The notes beneath the pieces are model-generated. The model was not told where the DNA came from. It saw nothing but the letters and a program-made list of their open reading frames with translations, and did no database searches. Below, one piece after another: positions 22,636-29,943 of a stretch of 64,000 nt of DNA. Made by a program: the position numbers and the translations under genes. Numbering within the stretch: position 1 is the first letter of the stretch; each line of letters opens with the position of its first letter. The DNA comes from JBBRVW01 sp038246545 (GTDB lineage Bacteria; Actinomycetota; Actinomycetes; JACCUZ01): assembly GCA_038246545.1 (NCBI GenBank), contig JBBRVW010000006.1, positions 1 through 64,000 of the forward strand. The letters are read 5' to 3'.

Positions 22636-23211
22636 TCAGGTGTTGAAGGTGTTCTGGGCCTGATCGAGGCCCTGCGTCACCAGTGCCTCGGCGGCGTCGG
22701 CGGCGCGGTCGATCTCGAGGTCGAGCTCGTTGCGCTCGGCGGCACCGAAGTCGCGCAGCACGAACGCCGCCGCATCCATCCGGCCCGGCGGCCGGCCGAT
22801 GCCGAAGCGCACCCGGTGGAACTCCCCTGACCCCAGCGAGCGTCGGATCGACTTGAGCCCGTTGTGCCCGTTGTCGCCGCCGCCGAGCTTGAGGCGCAGG
22901 CCGCCGTAGGGCAGGTCGAGCTCGTCGTGCACGACGACGATCCGCTCCAACGGCACCTTGAAGAAGTCGCGCAGCCCGGTGACCGGGCCGCCCGAGTCGT
23001 TCATGAAGGTGCGCGGCTTGGCCAGCACCACCCGCTCGCCGGACAGCCGGCCCTCCACGACCTCCGCCCGGCTCCTGTGCGCCTTGAACCGGGCGCCCAG
23101 CCGGCCGGCGAGCAGGTCGGCGACCATGAACCCGACGTTGTGCCGGTTCCCGGCGTAGCCGGGCCCGGGGTTGCCGAGCCCGACCAGCAGCCAGACGTCG
23201 CCGTCGCTCAC
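22636..23211 (-). CDS. pth: Peptidyl-tRNA hydrolase
   Basis: 191 residues, normal length. Recycles peptidyl-tRNA dropped by ribosomes. All signature elements are present: VGLGNPGPGYAGNRHNVGF with the catalytic His near residue 24, AKPRTFMNDSGGPV, VVHDELDLPYGGLRLKLGGG and GHNGLKSI. The GTG start at 23211 lies 26 bp after the rplY stop, so both are on one message, the order found as Rv1015c-Rv1014c. Confidence 0.97.
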   Translation of the reverse strand: MSDGDVWLLVGLGNPGPGYAGNRHNVGFMVADLLAGRLGARFKAHRSRAEVVEGRLSGERVVLAKPRTFMNDSGGPVTGLRDFFKVPLERIVVVHDELDLPYGGLRLKLGGGDNGHNGLKSIRRSLGSGEFHRVRFGIGRPPGRMDAAAFVLRDFGAAERNELDLEIDRAADAAEALVTQGLDQAQNTFNT

Positions 23212-23237
23212 CGGTTCGCTGCGGGAACGGAAGAGCC

Positions 23238-23942
23238 TCAGCCCTCGGCCTTGTCGCCCTCGGCGGACGCGTCGGCACCCTGCGCCTTGTCGCCCTCGGC
23301 CGACTCGTCGTCGCCCCCGGCAACCCCGGCCTCGTCCTCGCTGGGCTCGTGCACGATGCCCACCTCGGCCTCGGCCTCGGCCAGCTCGGCCTCGAGCATC
23401 TCGGCGGTCGGGGCCGCGGTGAGGTTGACCACCAACGCGTCCTCGTCCGTCACCAGCGTGGTGCCCGACGGGAGCACGACGTCCTTGGCATGGATCTGGT
23501 CGCCGGCCCTGCGCCCTTCGATGGACACCTCGACGCCGGTCGGGATGTGGGTGGCCTCGGTCTCGACCGAGATGCTGTTGAGCTCGGTGACGACCAAGGT
23601 CTCGGGGGCGGCGTCGCCGACGACGTGCACCGGGATCTCGACGGTGACCTTCTCGCCACGACGGACCAGGACGAGGTCGACGTGCTCGATGAAGCCCTTG
23701 ATCGGGTCGCGCTGGACGTCCTTGGGCAGTGCCAGCTCGTCGGAGCCGTCCATGTCCAGCGTCAGCAGGACGTTGGCGGTCTTGAGCGCCATCATGAGGT
23801 CGTGGCCCGGCAGCGAGATGTGCCGCGGGTCGGAGCCGTGGCCGTACAGGACGGCGGGCACCTTGTTGTCGCGGCGGATGCGGCGGGCGGCGCCCTTGCC
23901 GAACTCGGTGCGCTGCTCGGCGGGAATGCGGACCTCGGACAC
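23238..23942 (-). CDS. rplY: 50S ribosomal protein bL25 (CTC/TL5 form)
   Basis: 234 residues from GTG 23942 with GAGGAG about 10 bp upstream. The N-terminal ~95 residues form the 5S-rRNA-binding domain (AARRIRRDNKVPAVLYGHG ... HISLPGHDL ... DPIKGFIEHVDL), and the C-terminal CTC domain follows to about 190. An acidic tail contains a near-repeat of ASAEGDKAxG, common in long actinobacterial L25 proteins. Upstream of pth and probably cotranscribed. Confidence 0.96.
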   Translation of the reverse strand: MSEVRIPAEQRTEFGKGAARRIRRDNKVPAVLYGHGSDPRHISLPGHDLMMALKTANVLLTLDMDGSDELALPKDVQRDPIKGFIEHVDLVLVRRGEKVTVEIPVHVVGDAAPETLVVTELNSISVETEATHIPTGVEVSIEGRRAGDQIHAKDVVLPSGTTLVTDEDALVVNLTAAPTAEMLEAELAEAEAEVGIVHEPSEDEAGVAGGDDESAEGDKAQGADASAEGDKAEG

Positions 23943-24047
23943 GGCGGGTGTGCTCCTCGAAAGCGATCGTCTGTGGCTCAGGTGCGGCGAGGAGGCTCGG
24001 GGCCAGTCCAGAGGACCCACGGGACCCCGTCGATCACGGAGGCCGAA

Positions 24048-24111
24048 GGCTTCCCTCGCCGGGTAACCGCAGCAGTCTAGCCGCGCCGCAGCGGGCGGTC
24101 GAACCGGTGCG
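24048..24111 (+). repeat. Left copy of a diverged ~64-bp direct repeat
   Basis: Aligns without gaps to 24945-25008 at about 48 of 64 positions, starting with 15 identical bases (GGCTTCCCTCGCCGG) and containing GGTCGAACCGGTG versus GGCCGAACCGGCG. The two copies bracket the HicB/DinB-like gene. This copy lies in the rplY upstream region. Confidence 0.6.
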
Positions 24112-24172
24112 TACGCCGGTCAGCACGGCAGCGAGGAACCGGCCCGCGCCTGTCGGTGGCGCGAGGCAGAGT

Positions 24173-24200
24173 GCCGGCTGGTGTGCTGACACCAGCCGGC
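24173..24200 (+). promoter_or_regulatory. Perfect 12-bp stem, 4-base loop directly before the ribosome site of the HicB/DinB-like gene
   Basis: Arms GCCGGCTGGTGT (24173-24184) and ACACCAGCCGGC (24189-24200) with loop GCTG. The Shine-Dalgarno GGAGGGA begins at the next base (24201). It can act as a DNA operator or as a hairpin in the mRNA leader. Twelve perfect pairs placed exactly there are unlikely by chance. Confidence 0.7.
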
Positions 24201-24213
24201 GGAGGGAGTGGAG

Positions 24214-24888
24214 ATGGTCTCGGGTCTTCGGGTGCAGGTGGAGCAGCCCACCAGGGAGAAGAAGTGGGTCGCCGTCGCCGTCGACTGGCCGGGCCTCGAG
24301 CGCAACGGGCGGTCGGAGGAACAGGCGCTGGAGAAGCTCCGGTCCTACCTGCCGCGCTACCTGCCGGTCGCCAAGCGAGCCCGTCTCGGGAAGGAGCTGG
24401 CCGGGCAGCCGGAGCTCGACGTCGTCGAGCGGTACCGCGGCGTCGGCTCGACCGACTTCTGGGGCATCTCGTTCGCGCCGTCGAGCCTCGACCGCCTGGC
24501 CATGGACCCTCCGGTGTTCGAGCGCAGCGTCCGGCTCCTCCGGGCCGCCTGGGCGGAGTTCGACGCCGTCGCAGCCCGCGTGTCGCCCGACCTGCGGCCG
24601 GGCCCGCGGGGGGGCGGCCGCGACCGGGAGAAGATCGTCCGGCACGTCCTCGTGGTCGAGGGCCAGGACTTCTCGAAGCGGGTGAAGGTGCCTACCGAGC
24701 TGGACGAGATGCTCACGCCGGACGGCAGGGCGGCGCACCGCGACCGGTTCGTCGAGGCCATGCGCGCCTGGTACGCCGAGGGCAAGCCGCTCGGCAACTG
24801 GACGGTCCCGTACCTGCTCCGGCACACCGCGTACCACGCGCTGGACCATGCGTGGGAGATGGCGGACCGCGACCTGACCGCAGCCTGA
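24214..24888 (+). CDS. Two-domain protein: HicB-like N-terminus, DinB-like C-terminus
   Basis: 224 residues from ATG 24214 (GGAGGGA 7 bp upstream; a GTG at 24208 has no room for a ribosome site). Residues about 5-55 (VQVEQPTREKKWVAVAVDWPGLERNGRSEEQALEKL) look like the partial RNase-H fold of HicB antitoxins, with the DWPGL turn and SxxxAL helix. The rest is helical and ends NWTVPYLLRHTAYHALDHAWEMADR, with the spaced histidines of DinB/YfiT-type metal-binding four-helix bundles. No HicA partner is adjacent. Function unknown; DinB-like enzymes often act as thiol-dependent transferases. It sits alone between rplY and a convergent Rossmann-fold gene. Confidence 0.72.
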   Translation: MVSGLRVQVEQPTREKKWVAVAVDWPGLERNGRSEEQALEKLRSYLPRYLPVAKRARLGKELAGQPELDVVERYRGVGSTDFWGISFAPSSLDRLAMDPPVFERSVRLLRAAWAEFDAVAARVSPDLRPGPRGGGRDREKIVRHVLVVEGQDFSKRVKVPTELDEMLTPDGRAAHRDRFVEAMRAWYAEGKPLGNWTVPYLLRHTAYHALDHAWEMADRDLTAA

Positions 24889-24944
24889 GCACGAGTCGTC
24901 GGGCCGGCAGCACCACGGGGCCACGTCGCTCGCCCGGGCCGCGG

Positions 24945-25008
24945 GGCTTCCCTCGCCGGACGATCGCCGCGGTCCGGCCGCGCCCCGCCCGCCGGCCGAA
25001 CCGGCGGG
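24945..25008 (+). repeat. Right copy of the diverged ~64-bp direct repeat
   Basis: Partner of 24048-24111 (about 75% identity, gap-free). Its right end contains the hairpin at 24987-25009. It lies between the convergent HicB/DinB-like gene and the Rossmann-fold gene. Confidence 0.6.
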
Positions 25009-25009
25009 C
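24987..25009. terminator. Hairpin between convergent genes
   Basis: GCCCGCCGG (24987-24995), loop CCGAA, CCGGCGGGC (25001-25009): nine perfect GC-rich pairs, about 100 bp after the HicB/DinB-like stop and 7 bp before the convergent Rossmann gene stop. Suited to stop transcription in both directions; no T-tract. Confidence 0.6.
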
Positions 25010-25015
25010 CCGGCG

Positions 25016-25765
25016 TCAGCCGGCCAGCGCGCGCAGCCGGTCGGCCAGGCCGGTCACCGCGCCGGCGTCGGCACCGGCCGCCCGCAGGGTGGCCGCGATC
25101 TCGTCCAGCTCGGGCGCCCAGCGCCAGCCGGTCCCGGCCAGCCCGGCGCGCAGCTCGGCCAGCTCGCCGAGCAGCTCGGCGCCGGGCCGATCGGCCTCGG
25201 CGGCGAGGACGTCGGTGACGCCGTGGACGGCCGCGACCTCGGCCGCGAGGCTCGCCAGCACCATCCGCCCCTTGTTGAACAGCGCGTAGGCCTGCTTGGC
25301 CGCGGACGCCTGGCCGACCTGCCGGCCGACGACGACCGGGACGACGCGGGTGCCGCTGACCAGCGCGGCGACCTGCTGCACCGGGCCAGCGGGCCCGGCG
25401 AGGTAGAGATGGGTGCGGCCACCGTCGCGCGGTGGCGGCCCCACCACGCCGCCGTCGACCAGGGTGGCCCCGGCCCCCTCGACGACCTCCTGCACCCGGG
25501 CCAGGGTGTCGGGCGCGAGCGGGTTGGCGTCGACGTACGTGCCGGGGTAGCGGACACCGGCCACCAGGCGCGCGACCTCCATGGCGTGCTGCGGCGGGAG
25601 CAGGCTGAGCACCAGGTCAGCGCGGTCGACGAGCTCCTCGAGCCGGTCGAGCCGGGTCAGGCCCTCGGTGCTGGCACGCGCCGCGGTGGCGTCGCTGCGA
25701 CCGGTGGCCAGCCAGCGGACGTCGTGGCCGGCGGACACCAGCTCACCGCCGACGCGGGCGCCCAT
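25016..25765 (-). CDS. NAD(P)-binding 6-phosphogluconate/3-hydroxyisobutyrate dehydrogenase-like protein
   Basis: 249 residues from ATG 25765; the fold clearly begins earlier. Codons between the prs TGA and this ATG read P-V-P-V-V-A-L-L-H-P-G-A, i.e. the first Rossmann strand and the start of the dinucleotide loop (HPGAMGARVGGELV), in the same frame as prs. No ATG, GTG or TTG exists there, so the true start may be a CTG (25783 or 25780) or otherwise non-canonical. Further landmarks: ADLVLSLLPPQHAMEVARLV, DANPLAPDTL, LVDGGVVGPPP and a C-terminal helical domain. Likely an NADP-dependent reductase of unknown substrate, translated after prs. Confidence 0.75.
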   Translation of the reverse strand: MGARVGGELVSAGHDVRWLATGRSDATAARASTEGLTRLDRLEELVDRADLVLSLLPPQHAMEVARLVAGVRYPGTYVDANPLAPDTLARVQEVVEGAGATLVDGGVVGPPPRDGGRTHLYLAGPAGPVQQVAALVSGTRVVPVVVGRQVGQASAAKQAYALFNKGRMVLASLAAEVAAVHGVTDVLAAEADRPGAELLGELAELRAGLAGTGWRWAPELDEIAATLRAAGADAGAVTGLADRLRALAG

Positions 25766-25801
25766 GGCGCCGGGGTGCAGCAGCGCGACGACGGGGACGG
25801 G

Positions 25802-26782
25802 TCAGGCGTGGCCGTCGAAGAGGCTGGTCACCGAGCCGTCGTCGAAGACCTCGCGGACGGCGCGGGCCAGCAGGGTCGCGATCGGCAGGACGGTGAGCTT
25901 GTCGAACCGCACGTCGTCAGGGATCGGCAGGGTGTCGGTGACGACGACCTCGCTGACGCCGGAGTTCTTCAGCCGGTCGAGGGCCGGCCCGCTGAAGATG
26001 GCGTGCGTCGCGGCGATGATCACGTCGGCAGCGCCCTCGGCGAACAGCGCGTCGGCCGCCTTGGTGATCGTGCCGGCGGTGTCGATCATGTCGTCCTGCA
26101 GGATGCAGACCCGGCCAGCGACGTCACCGACGACGCGGTTGGCCGTGCTTTCGTTGGGCTTGTCCGGGTCCCGGGTCTTGTGGATGAAGGCCAGCGGGGC
26201 GCCGTACATCGTCTCGGACCAGCGCTCGGCGAGCCGCAGCCGGCCGGCGTCCGGCGAGACGATCGTCACCCGCGAGTGGTCGATGCGGCGCTTGACGTAG
26301 GAGGAGAGCAGCGGCAGCGCGTAGAGGTGGTCGACGGGCCCGTTGAAGAAGCCCTGGATCTGCGCGGTGTGCAGGTCGACCGACATCAGTCGGTCGGCCC
26401 CGGCGACCTGGAACAGGTCGGCGACGAGCCGGGCCGAGATCGGCTCGCGCCCGCGGCCCTTCTTGTCCTGGCGGGCATAGGGGAAGAACGGCATGACGAC
26501 GGTGATCCGCTTCGCGCTGGCCCGCTTGAGCGCGTCGACCATGATCAGCGTCTCCATGACCCAGGTGTTGATGGGCGAGGTGCAGCTCTGCAGGACGAAG
26601 GCGTCGCAGCCGCGCACCGACTCCTTGTAGCGGATGTAGATCTCGCCGTTGGCGAAGTCGTAGGCCGTGGTCGGCGTGAGCTCGATGCCGAGCTCGGCAG
26701 CCACCTGCTCCGAGAGCTCGGGGTGCGCCCGGCCGGAGAAGAGCATCAGCTTCTTCTCGCCCGTCGTCTTGATGAAGCTCAT
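25802..26782 (-). CDS. prs: Ribose-phosphate pyrophosphokinase
   Basis: 326 residues, standard length. Makes PRPP from ribose 5-phosphate and ATP for purine, pyrimidine, His, Trp and NAD synthesis. Motifs: FANGEIYIRYKESVRG near residue 44, MPFFPYARQDKKGRGREPISARL (ATP/regulatory flexible loop), VDLHTAQIQGFF, and the PRPP-binding loop LQDDMIDTAGTI near residue 229. The ATG overlaps the glmU TGA (ATGA), giving a coupled glmU-prs pair as in mycobacteria. Confidence 0.98.
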   Translation of the reverse strand: MSFIKTTGEKKLMLFSGRAHPELSEQVAAELGIELTPTTAYDFANGEIYIRYKESVRGCDAFVLQSCTSPINTWVMETLIMVDALKRASAKRITVVMPFFPYARQDKKGRGREPISARLVADLFQVAGADRLMSVDLHTAQIQGFFNGPVDHLYALPLLSSYVKRRIDHSRVTIVSPDAGRLRLAERWSETMYGAPLAFIHKTRDPDKPNESTANRVVGDVAGRVCILQDDMIDTAGTITKAADALFAEGAADVIIAATHAIFSGPALDRLKNSGVSEVVVTDTLPIPDDVRFDKLTVLPIATLLARAVREVFDDGSVTSLFDGHA

Positions 26783-28287
26783 GCCTGAGGCCCTCCGCCG
26801 TCGCTGCTGCCCGCGCCCTGATGGTCCTGCTGATCGTCCTGCCGCGCCTGCTGGTCCGTCTGGCGGGCCAGCGCCCGCTCCGCCGCAGCGGCTGTCCTGG
26901 TCCCGGCGCGTCGCCGGGCCACCCAGCCGGCGACGCCGCGCTGCTTGCCGCGCGCCACGGCCAGCTCGCCCGGCGCGACGTCGTGGGTGATGGTGGAGCC
27001 GGCAGCGACGTAGGCGCCGTCGGCGACGTGGACTCCCCCGATGAGCACGGAGTCGCTGCCCACGAAGGAGTGCTCACCGACCGTGGTCCGACGCTTCTCG
27101 AGGCCGTCGTAGTTGGCGAAGATCGTGCCCGCACCGATGTTGGCGCCGGCGCCGATCGTGGCGTCGCCGACGTAGGACAGGTGCGGCACCTTGGCGCCGT
27201 CGCCGACGTCGGCCTGCTTCATCTCCACGAAGCCCCCCGCCCTCGCCCCGCGGCCGAGGCGCGTGCCCGGGCGGAGGTAGGTGTATGGCCCGACCGTCGC
27301 CTCGGGACCGATCACCGCGCCGTCGGAGGTGGTGCTGGCGACCGATGCACCGGCGCCGACCGTGCTGTCGGTGAGCAGGCAGTCGGGTCCGACGTGGGCG
27401 CCGCTCGCGATGCTGGTGGTGCCGCGGAGGATGACGTGCGGCTCGAGGACCGTGTCCGGCTCGAGGGTGACCTCGGCGTCGATCCAGGTGGTCGCGGGGT
27501 CCATGACCGTGGTCCCGGCCAGCATCCAGCGTTCGACGGTGCGGCGGTTGAGCTCGCGGTGCAGCGCGGCCAGCTGGACCCGGTTGTTGACGCCCTCGAC
27601 CTGCCAGATGTCGTCGGTGGCCAGCGCACCGACCCGCCCGCCGGCGGCGCGGGCGTGGCCGACGACGTCGGTGAGGTAGAGCTCGCCCTGCGCGTTGTCG
27701 GTGTCGAGCAGCGCGAGAGCGGCGCGCAGCGCGGCCGCGTCGAAGGCGTACACGCCGGAGTTGATCTCGGGGACGGCAAGCTCGTCCGGGGTGCCGTCCT
27801 TCTGCTCGACGACCCGCTCGACCGAGCCGTCGGCGGTGCGCAGCACCCGGCCGTAGCCGGTGGGGTCGCCGACGACCGCGGTCAGCAGCGTCGCGGCGTT
27901 GCCCTGCTCGGCGTGCGCGTCGAGGAGGTCGCGCAGGGTCTCGGTGGCCAGCAGCGGGACGTCGCCGTAGGTGACCACGACGGTGCCGGTGAGCGTGGGC
28001 AGGCCGTCGAGGGCACAGCCGACTGCGTGGCCGGTGCCGAGCTGCTCGTCCTGGACGGCGGCGCCGGCCCTGGGCGCGACCTCGGCGAGGTGGGCCACCA
28101 CCAGGTCGCGGCCGTGGCCCACGACGACCACCAGGTGCTCGGGCTGGAGGCCCTCGGCCGCGGCCACCGCGTGGTGCACGAGGGACCGGCCGCCCACCTG
28201 GTGCAGGACCTTCGGGATCGACGACTTCATCCGGGTGCCCTCGCCTGCGGCGAGGACGACCACGGCGGCCGGTCGGTCGGGGCTCAC
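26779..28287 (-). CDS. glmU: Bifunctional UDP-N-acetylglucosamine pyrophosphorylase / glucosamine-1-phosphate N-acetyltransferase
   Basis: 502 residues from GTG 28287. N-terminal uridyltransferase (about 1-235) with LAAGEGTRMKSSIPKVLH, VTYGDVPLL, VEQKDG and INSGVYAF; C-terminal left-handed beta-helix acetyltransferase (about 260-460) with hexapeptide turns and the active-site region YLRPGTRLGRGARAGGFVEMKQ ... HLSYVGDATIGAGANIGAGTIFANYDG. Makes UDP-GlcNAc for peptidoglycan. The C-terminal ~40 residues are a Gln/Asp/Ala-rich disordered tail (TDQQARQDDQQDHQG), as in other actinobacterial GlmU. Confidence 0.98.
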   Translation of the reverse strand: MSPDRPAAVVVLAAGEGTRMKSSIPKVLHQVGGRSLVHHAVAAAEGLQPEHLVVVVGHGRDLVVAHLAEVAPRAGAAVQDEQLGTGHAVGCALDGLPTLTGTVVVTYGDVPLLATETLRDLLDAHAEQGNAATLLTAVVGDPTGYGRVLRTADGSVERVVEQKDGTPDELAVPEINSGVYAFDAAALRAALALLDTDNAQGELYLTDVVGHARAAGGRVGALATDDIWQVEGVNNRVQLAALHRELNRRTVERWMLAGTTVMDPATTWIDAEVTLEPDTVLEPHVILRGTTSIASGAHVGPDCLLTDSTVGAGASVASTTSDGAVIGPEATVGPYTYLRPGTRLGRGARAGGFVEMKQADVGDGAKVPHLSYVGDATIGAGANIGAGTIFANYDGLEKRRTTVGEHSFVGSDSVLIGGVHVADGAYVAAGSTITHDVAPGELAVARGKQRGVAGWVARRRAGTRTAAAAERALARQTDQQARQDDQQDHQGAGSSDGGGPQA

Positions 28288-28336
28288 GCGGGGAGCGCTC
28301 CTGGCGGCGAGGCGGCGGGCTGACGTCGTGCTCGTA

Positions 28337-28383
28337 CGACAGGAGGATACCCGGGGTTCACCCCTGCGCCGCCACTCCTGTCG
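28337..28383 (-). terminator. Possible terminator downstream of tRNA-Gln
   Basis: CGACAGGAG (28337-28345) and CTCCTGTCG (28375-28383) form nine perfect pairs around a 29-base loop that holds a further GGGGT/ACCCC pairing. It follows the tRNA 3' end by 14 bp on the minus strand and precedes glmU. Confidence 0.45.
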
Positions 28384-28397
28384 AATGGAAGGAGGCG

Positions 28398-28468
28398 CTC
28401 CCGGACAGGGATTCGAACCCCGATAACCACCACCAAAGGGTGGCGTCCTGCCATTAGACGATCCGGGA
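28398..28468 (-). tRNA. tRNA-Gln (anticodon TTG)
   Basis: 71-base cloverleaf. Acceptor arms TCCCGGA/TCCGGGA, anticodon stem CCACC/GGTGG with loop CTTTGGT (anticodon TTG), T-arm with GGTTCGAATCC, discriminator G. The CCA end is not encoded. It reads the CAA/CAG glutamine codons. Confidence 0.96.
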
Positions 28469-28475
28469 CGGTGAC

Positions 28476-28789
28476 TCACAGCGTAGAGGCGCCACCGGCG
28501 ATCGCCCTCCAGATCCCCTCGATCTCGCGGTAGGGCGCAGCGCTGCGCAGGACGTCGACGACAGGGCAGCCCGTGGTAGTCGGCTCCGACGTTCGTCCGG
28601 ACGGTGCGAACGATGTGCTGCCGCACCGTCGTCCTCCTGAAGGCATCCGGCGGCACGTTGACGGTCGAGGACCCAGCGGTAGATCAGGGTGCGGCTGCGC
28701 AGGTCGTGCCGGGTCGCGATCTGCTCGATGCAGAGGCCGGCGCGGCGGAGGGCGCGAGCCCGCTCGACGAGCTCCGGGTCGGGTGCCAT
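28476..28789 (-). pseudogene. Remnant of an HTH-containing gene next to tRNA-Gln
   Basis: From ATG 28789 a clear helix-turn-helix start is read (APDPELVERARALRRAGL, then IEQIATRHDLRSRTLIYRWVL). The frame then loses homology-like character; a second frame continues with VRTVRTNVGADYHG, and a third gives CPVVDVLRSAAPYREIEGIWRAIAGGASTL before TGA at 28476-28478. At least two indels thus break one ~100-codon gene. The head resembles HTH proteins common in actinobacteria that recur in transposon-like or defence-associated loci; identity is uncertain. It lies 7 bp upstream of the tRNA gene, a typical spot for integration scars. Confidence 0.5.
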
Positions 28790-28864
28790 GAGGCTGCCGA
28801 CCAGGGACCCGGGACAGAAACCTCGGTGCCGTTCGTGGCGAAAGGTGGTCGCGAGGCTGTCCGC

Positions 28865-28870
28865 TACGGT
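28865..28870 (+). promoter_or_regulatory. Probable -10 element for leaderless tetR-family mRNA
   Basis: TACGGT (TANNNT) ends 6 bp before the GTG at 28877; no Shine-Dalgarno is visible in between. Confidence 0.5.
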
Positions 28871-28876
28871 GCTGCG

Positions 28877-29545
28877 GTGGCGACCGAGAGCGCAGCGAAG
28901 GCCCCGCGCGCTCGGCGCGAGGGGCGCCGGATGACCGGCAAGGAGCGGCGCGAGCAGCTGCTCGACGTCGGCCGCTCGCTGTTCGCGAACAAGGGCTTCG
29001 ACGCGACGTCGGTGGAGGAGATCGCGGCCACGGCCGGGGTCTCCAAGCCGGTCGTCTACGAGCACTTCGGCGGGAAGGAGGGCCTCTACGCCGTCGTGGT
29101 CGACCGCGAGATGCGCACCCTGCTCGACGCGATCACCGGCGCCCTGTCGAGCAGCGGTCACCCGCGCGACCTGCTGGAGGGTGCGGCCTTCGCGCTGCTC
29201 GACTACGTCGAGTCCTCCACCGACGGGTTCCGGATCCTCGTCCGCGACTCCCCCGTCGCCCAGTCCACCGGCACGTTCTCGTCGCTGATCGGCGACGCTG
29301 CCAGCCAGGTCGAGCACATCATGGCCAACCAGCTGAAGGCCCGCGGCTTCGAGCCCAAGCTGGCGCCGATGTACGCGCAGGCGCTGGTCGGCATGGTCGC
29401 CCTCACCGGCCAGTGGTGGCTCGACGCCCGCAAGCCCAAGAAGGCCGAGGTCGCCGCGCACCTGGTCAACCTCGCGTGGAACGGCCTGTCCGGCCTGGAG
29501 GCCAAGCCCGTCCTGCGCAGCAACGCCGCTGGCGCCCGGCACTGA
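28877..29545 (+). CDS. TetR/AcrR family transcriptional regulator
   Basis: 222 residues. N-terminal HTH (about 20-68): ERREQLLDVGRSLFANKGFDATSVEEIAATAGVSKPVVYEHFGGKEGLYAVVV. The C-terminal ligand domain contains FRILVRDSPVAQSTGTFSSLIGDAASQVEHI and a QWWLDARKPKKAEVAAHLVNLAWNGL end. This very conserved actinobacterial TetR type sits beside glmU, as Rv1019 does next to glmU/mfd, so its targets may be close by; the ligand is unknown. The GTG start is favoured by the -10 element 6 bp upstream. Confidence 0.9.
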   Translation: MATESAAKAPRARREGRRMTGKERREQLLDVGRSLFANKGFDATSVEEIAATAGVSKPVVYEHFGGKEGLYAVVVDREMRTLLDAITGALSSSGHPRDLLEGAAFALLDYVESSTDGFRILVRDSPVAQSTGTFSSLIGDAASQVEHIMANQLKARGFEPKLAPMYAQALVGMVALTGQWWLDARKPKKAEVAAHLVNLAWNGLSGLEAKPVLRSNAAGARH

Positions 29546-29547
29546 GG

Positions 29548-29943
29548 TCACCCGGCCGGCAGCGGCTCCATGAGCTCCAGTCGGTTCCCGTGCGGGTCGG
29601 CGACGTAGCAGCGCCGGTAGCCGGGGAACGCGTCGTCCCAGTCCACCGGCACCCCGTGCGTCGCCAGCCGCTCGGCGTACGTCGGCAGGTCGGCCACGAG
29701 CAGCCCCGGGTGCGCCTTGCGCGCCGGCCGGAACTCCTCCTCCACGCCGAGGTGCAGCTCGAGCGAGCCGGCGCGGAACCACGCGCCGCCACGGGCCGCC
29801 AGCCCCGGGGGCTTGGCCACCTCCGTCATGCCGAGCACGCCGACGTAGAACGCGCGAAGCGCCGGCTCGGACCCGCGGGGACAGGCGAGCTGCACGTGGT
29901 GCAGCCCGATCAGGCCGACCAGGTCGGCCGCCTCCCCGGTCAC
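29548..29943 (-). CDS. VOC superfamily (glyoxalase/dioxygenase-like) protein
   Basis: 131 residues from GTG 29943, which overlaps the TGA of the upstream methyltransferase. Two paired beta-alpha-beta-beta-beta modules: GLHHVQLACPRGSEPALRAFYVGVLGM and YVADPHGNRLELMEP, with metal-ligand candidates His (HHVQ), His (LHLG) and Glu (LELME). Substrate unknown. As the second gene of a MarR-controlled pair it may detoxify a reactive carbonyl or an aromatic compound; that is inference. Confidence 0.85.
   Translation of the reverse strand: MTGEAADLVGLIGLHHVQLACPRGSEPALRAFYVGVLGMTEVAKPPGLAARGGAWFRAGSLELHLGVEEEFRPARKAHPGLLVADLPTYAERLATHGVPVDWDDAFPGYRRCYVADPHGNRLELMEPLPAG

Noticed and set aside
24208..24888. 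Complete HicAB toxin-antitoxin pair
   Set aside because: Only a HicB-like half is seen; no HicA frame on either side and no HTH/RHH tail.
28398..28800. Integrated element with att sites at tRNA-Gln
   Set aside because: No integrase and no repeat of the tRNA 3' end found; only a short gene remnant.
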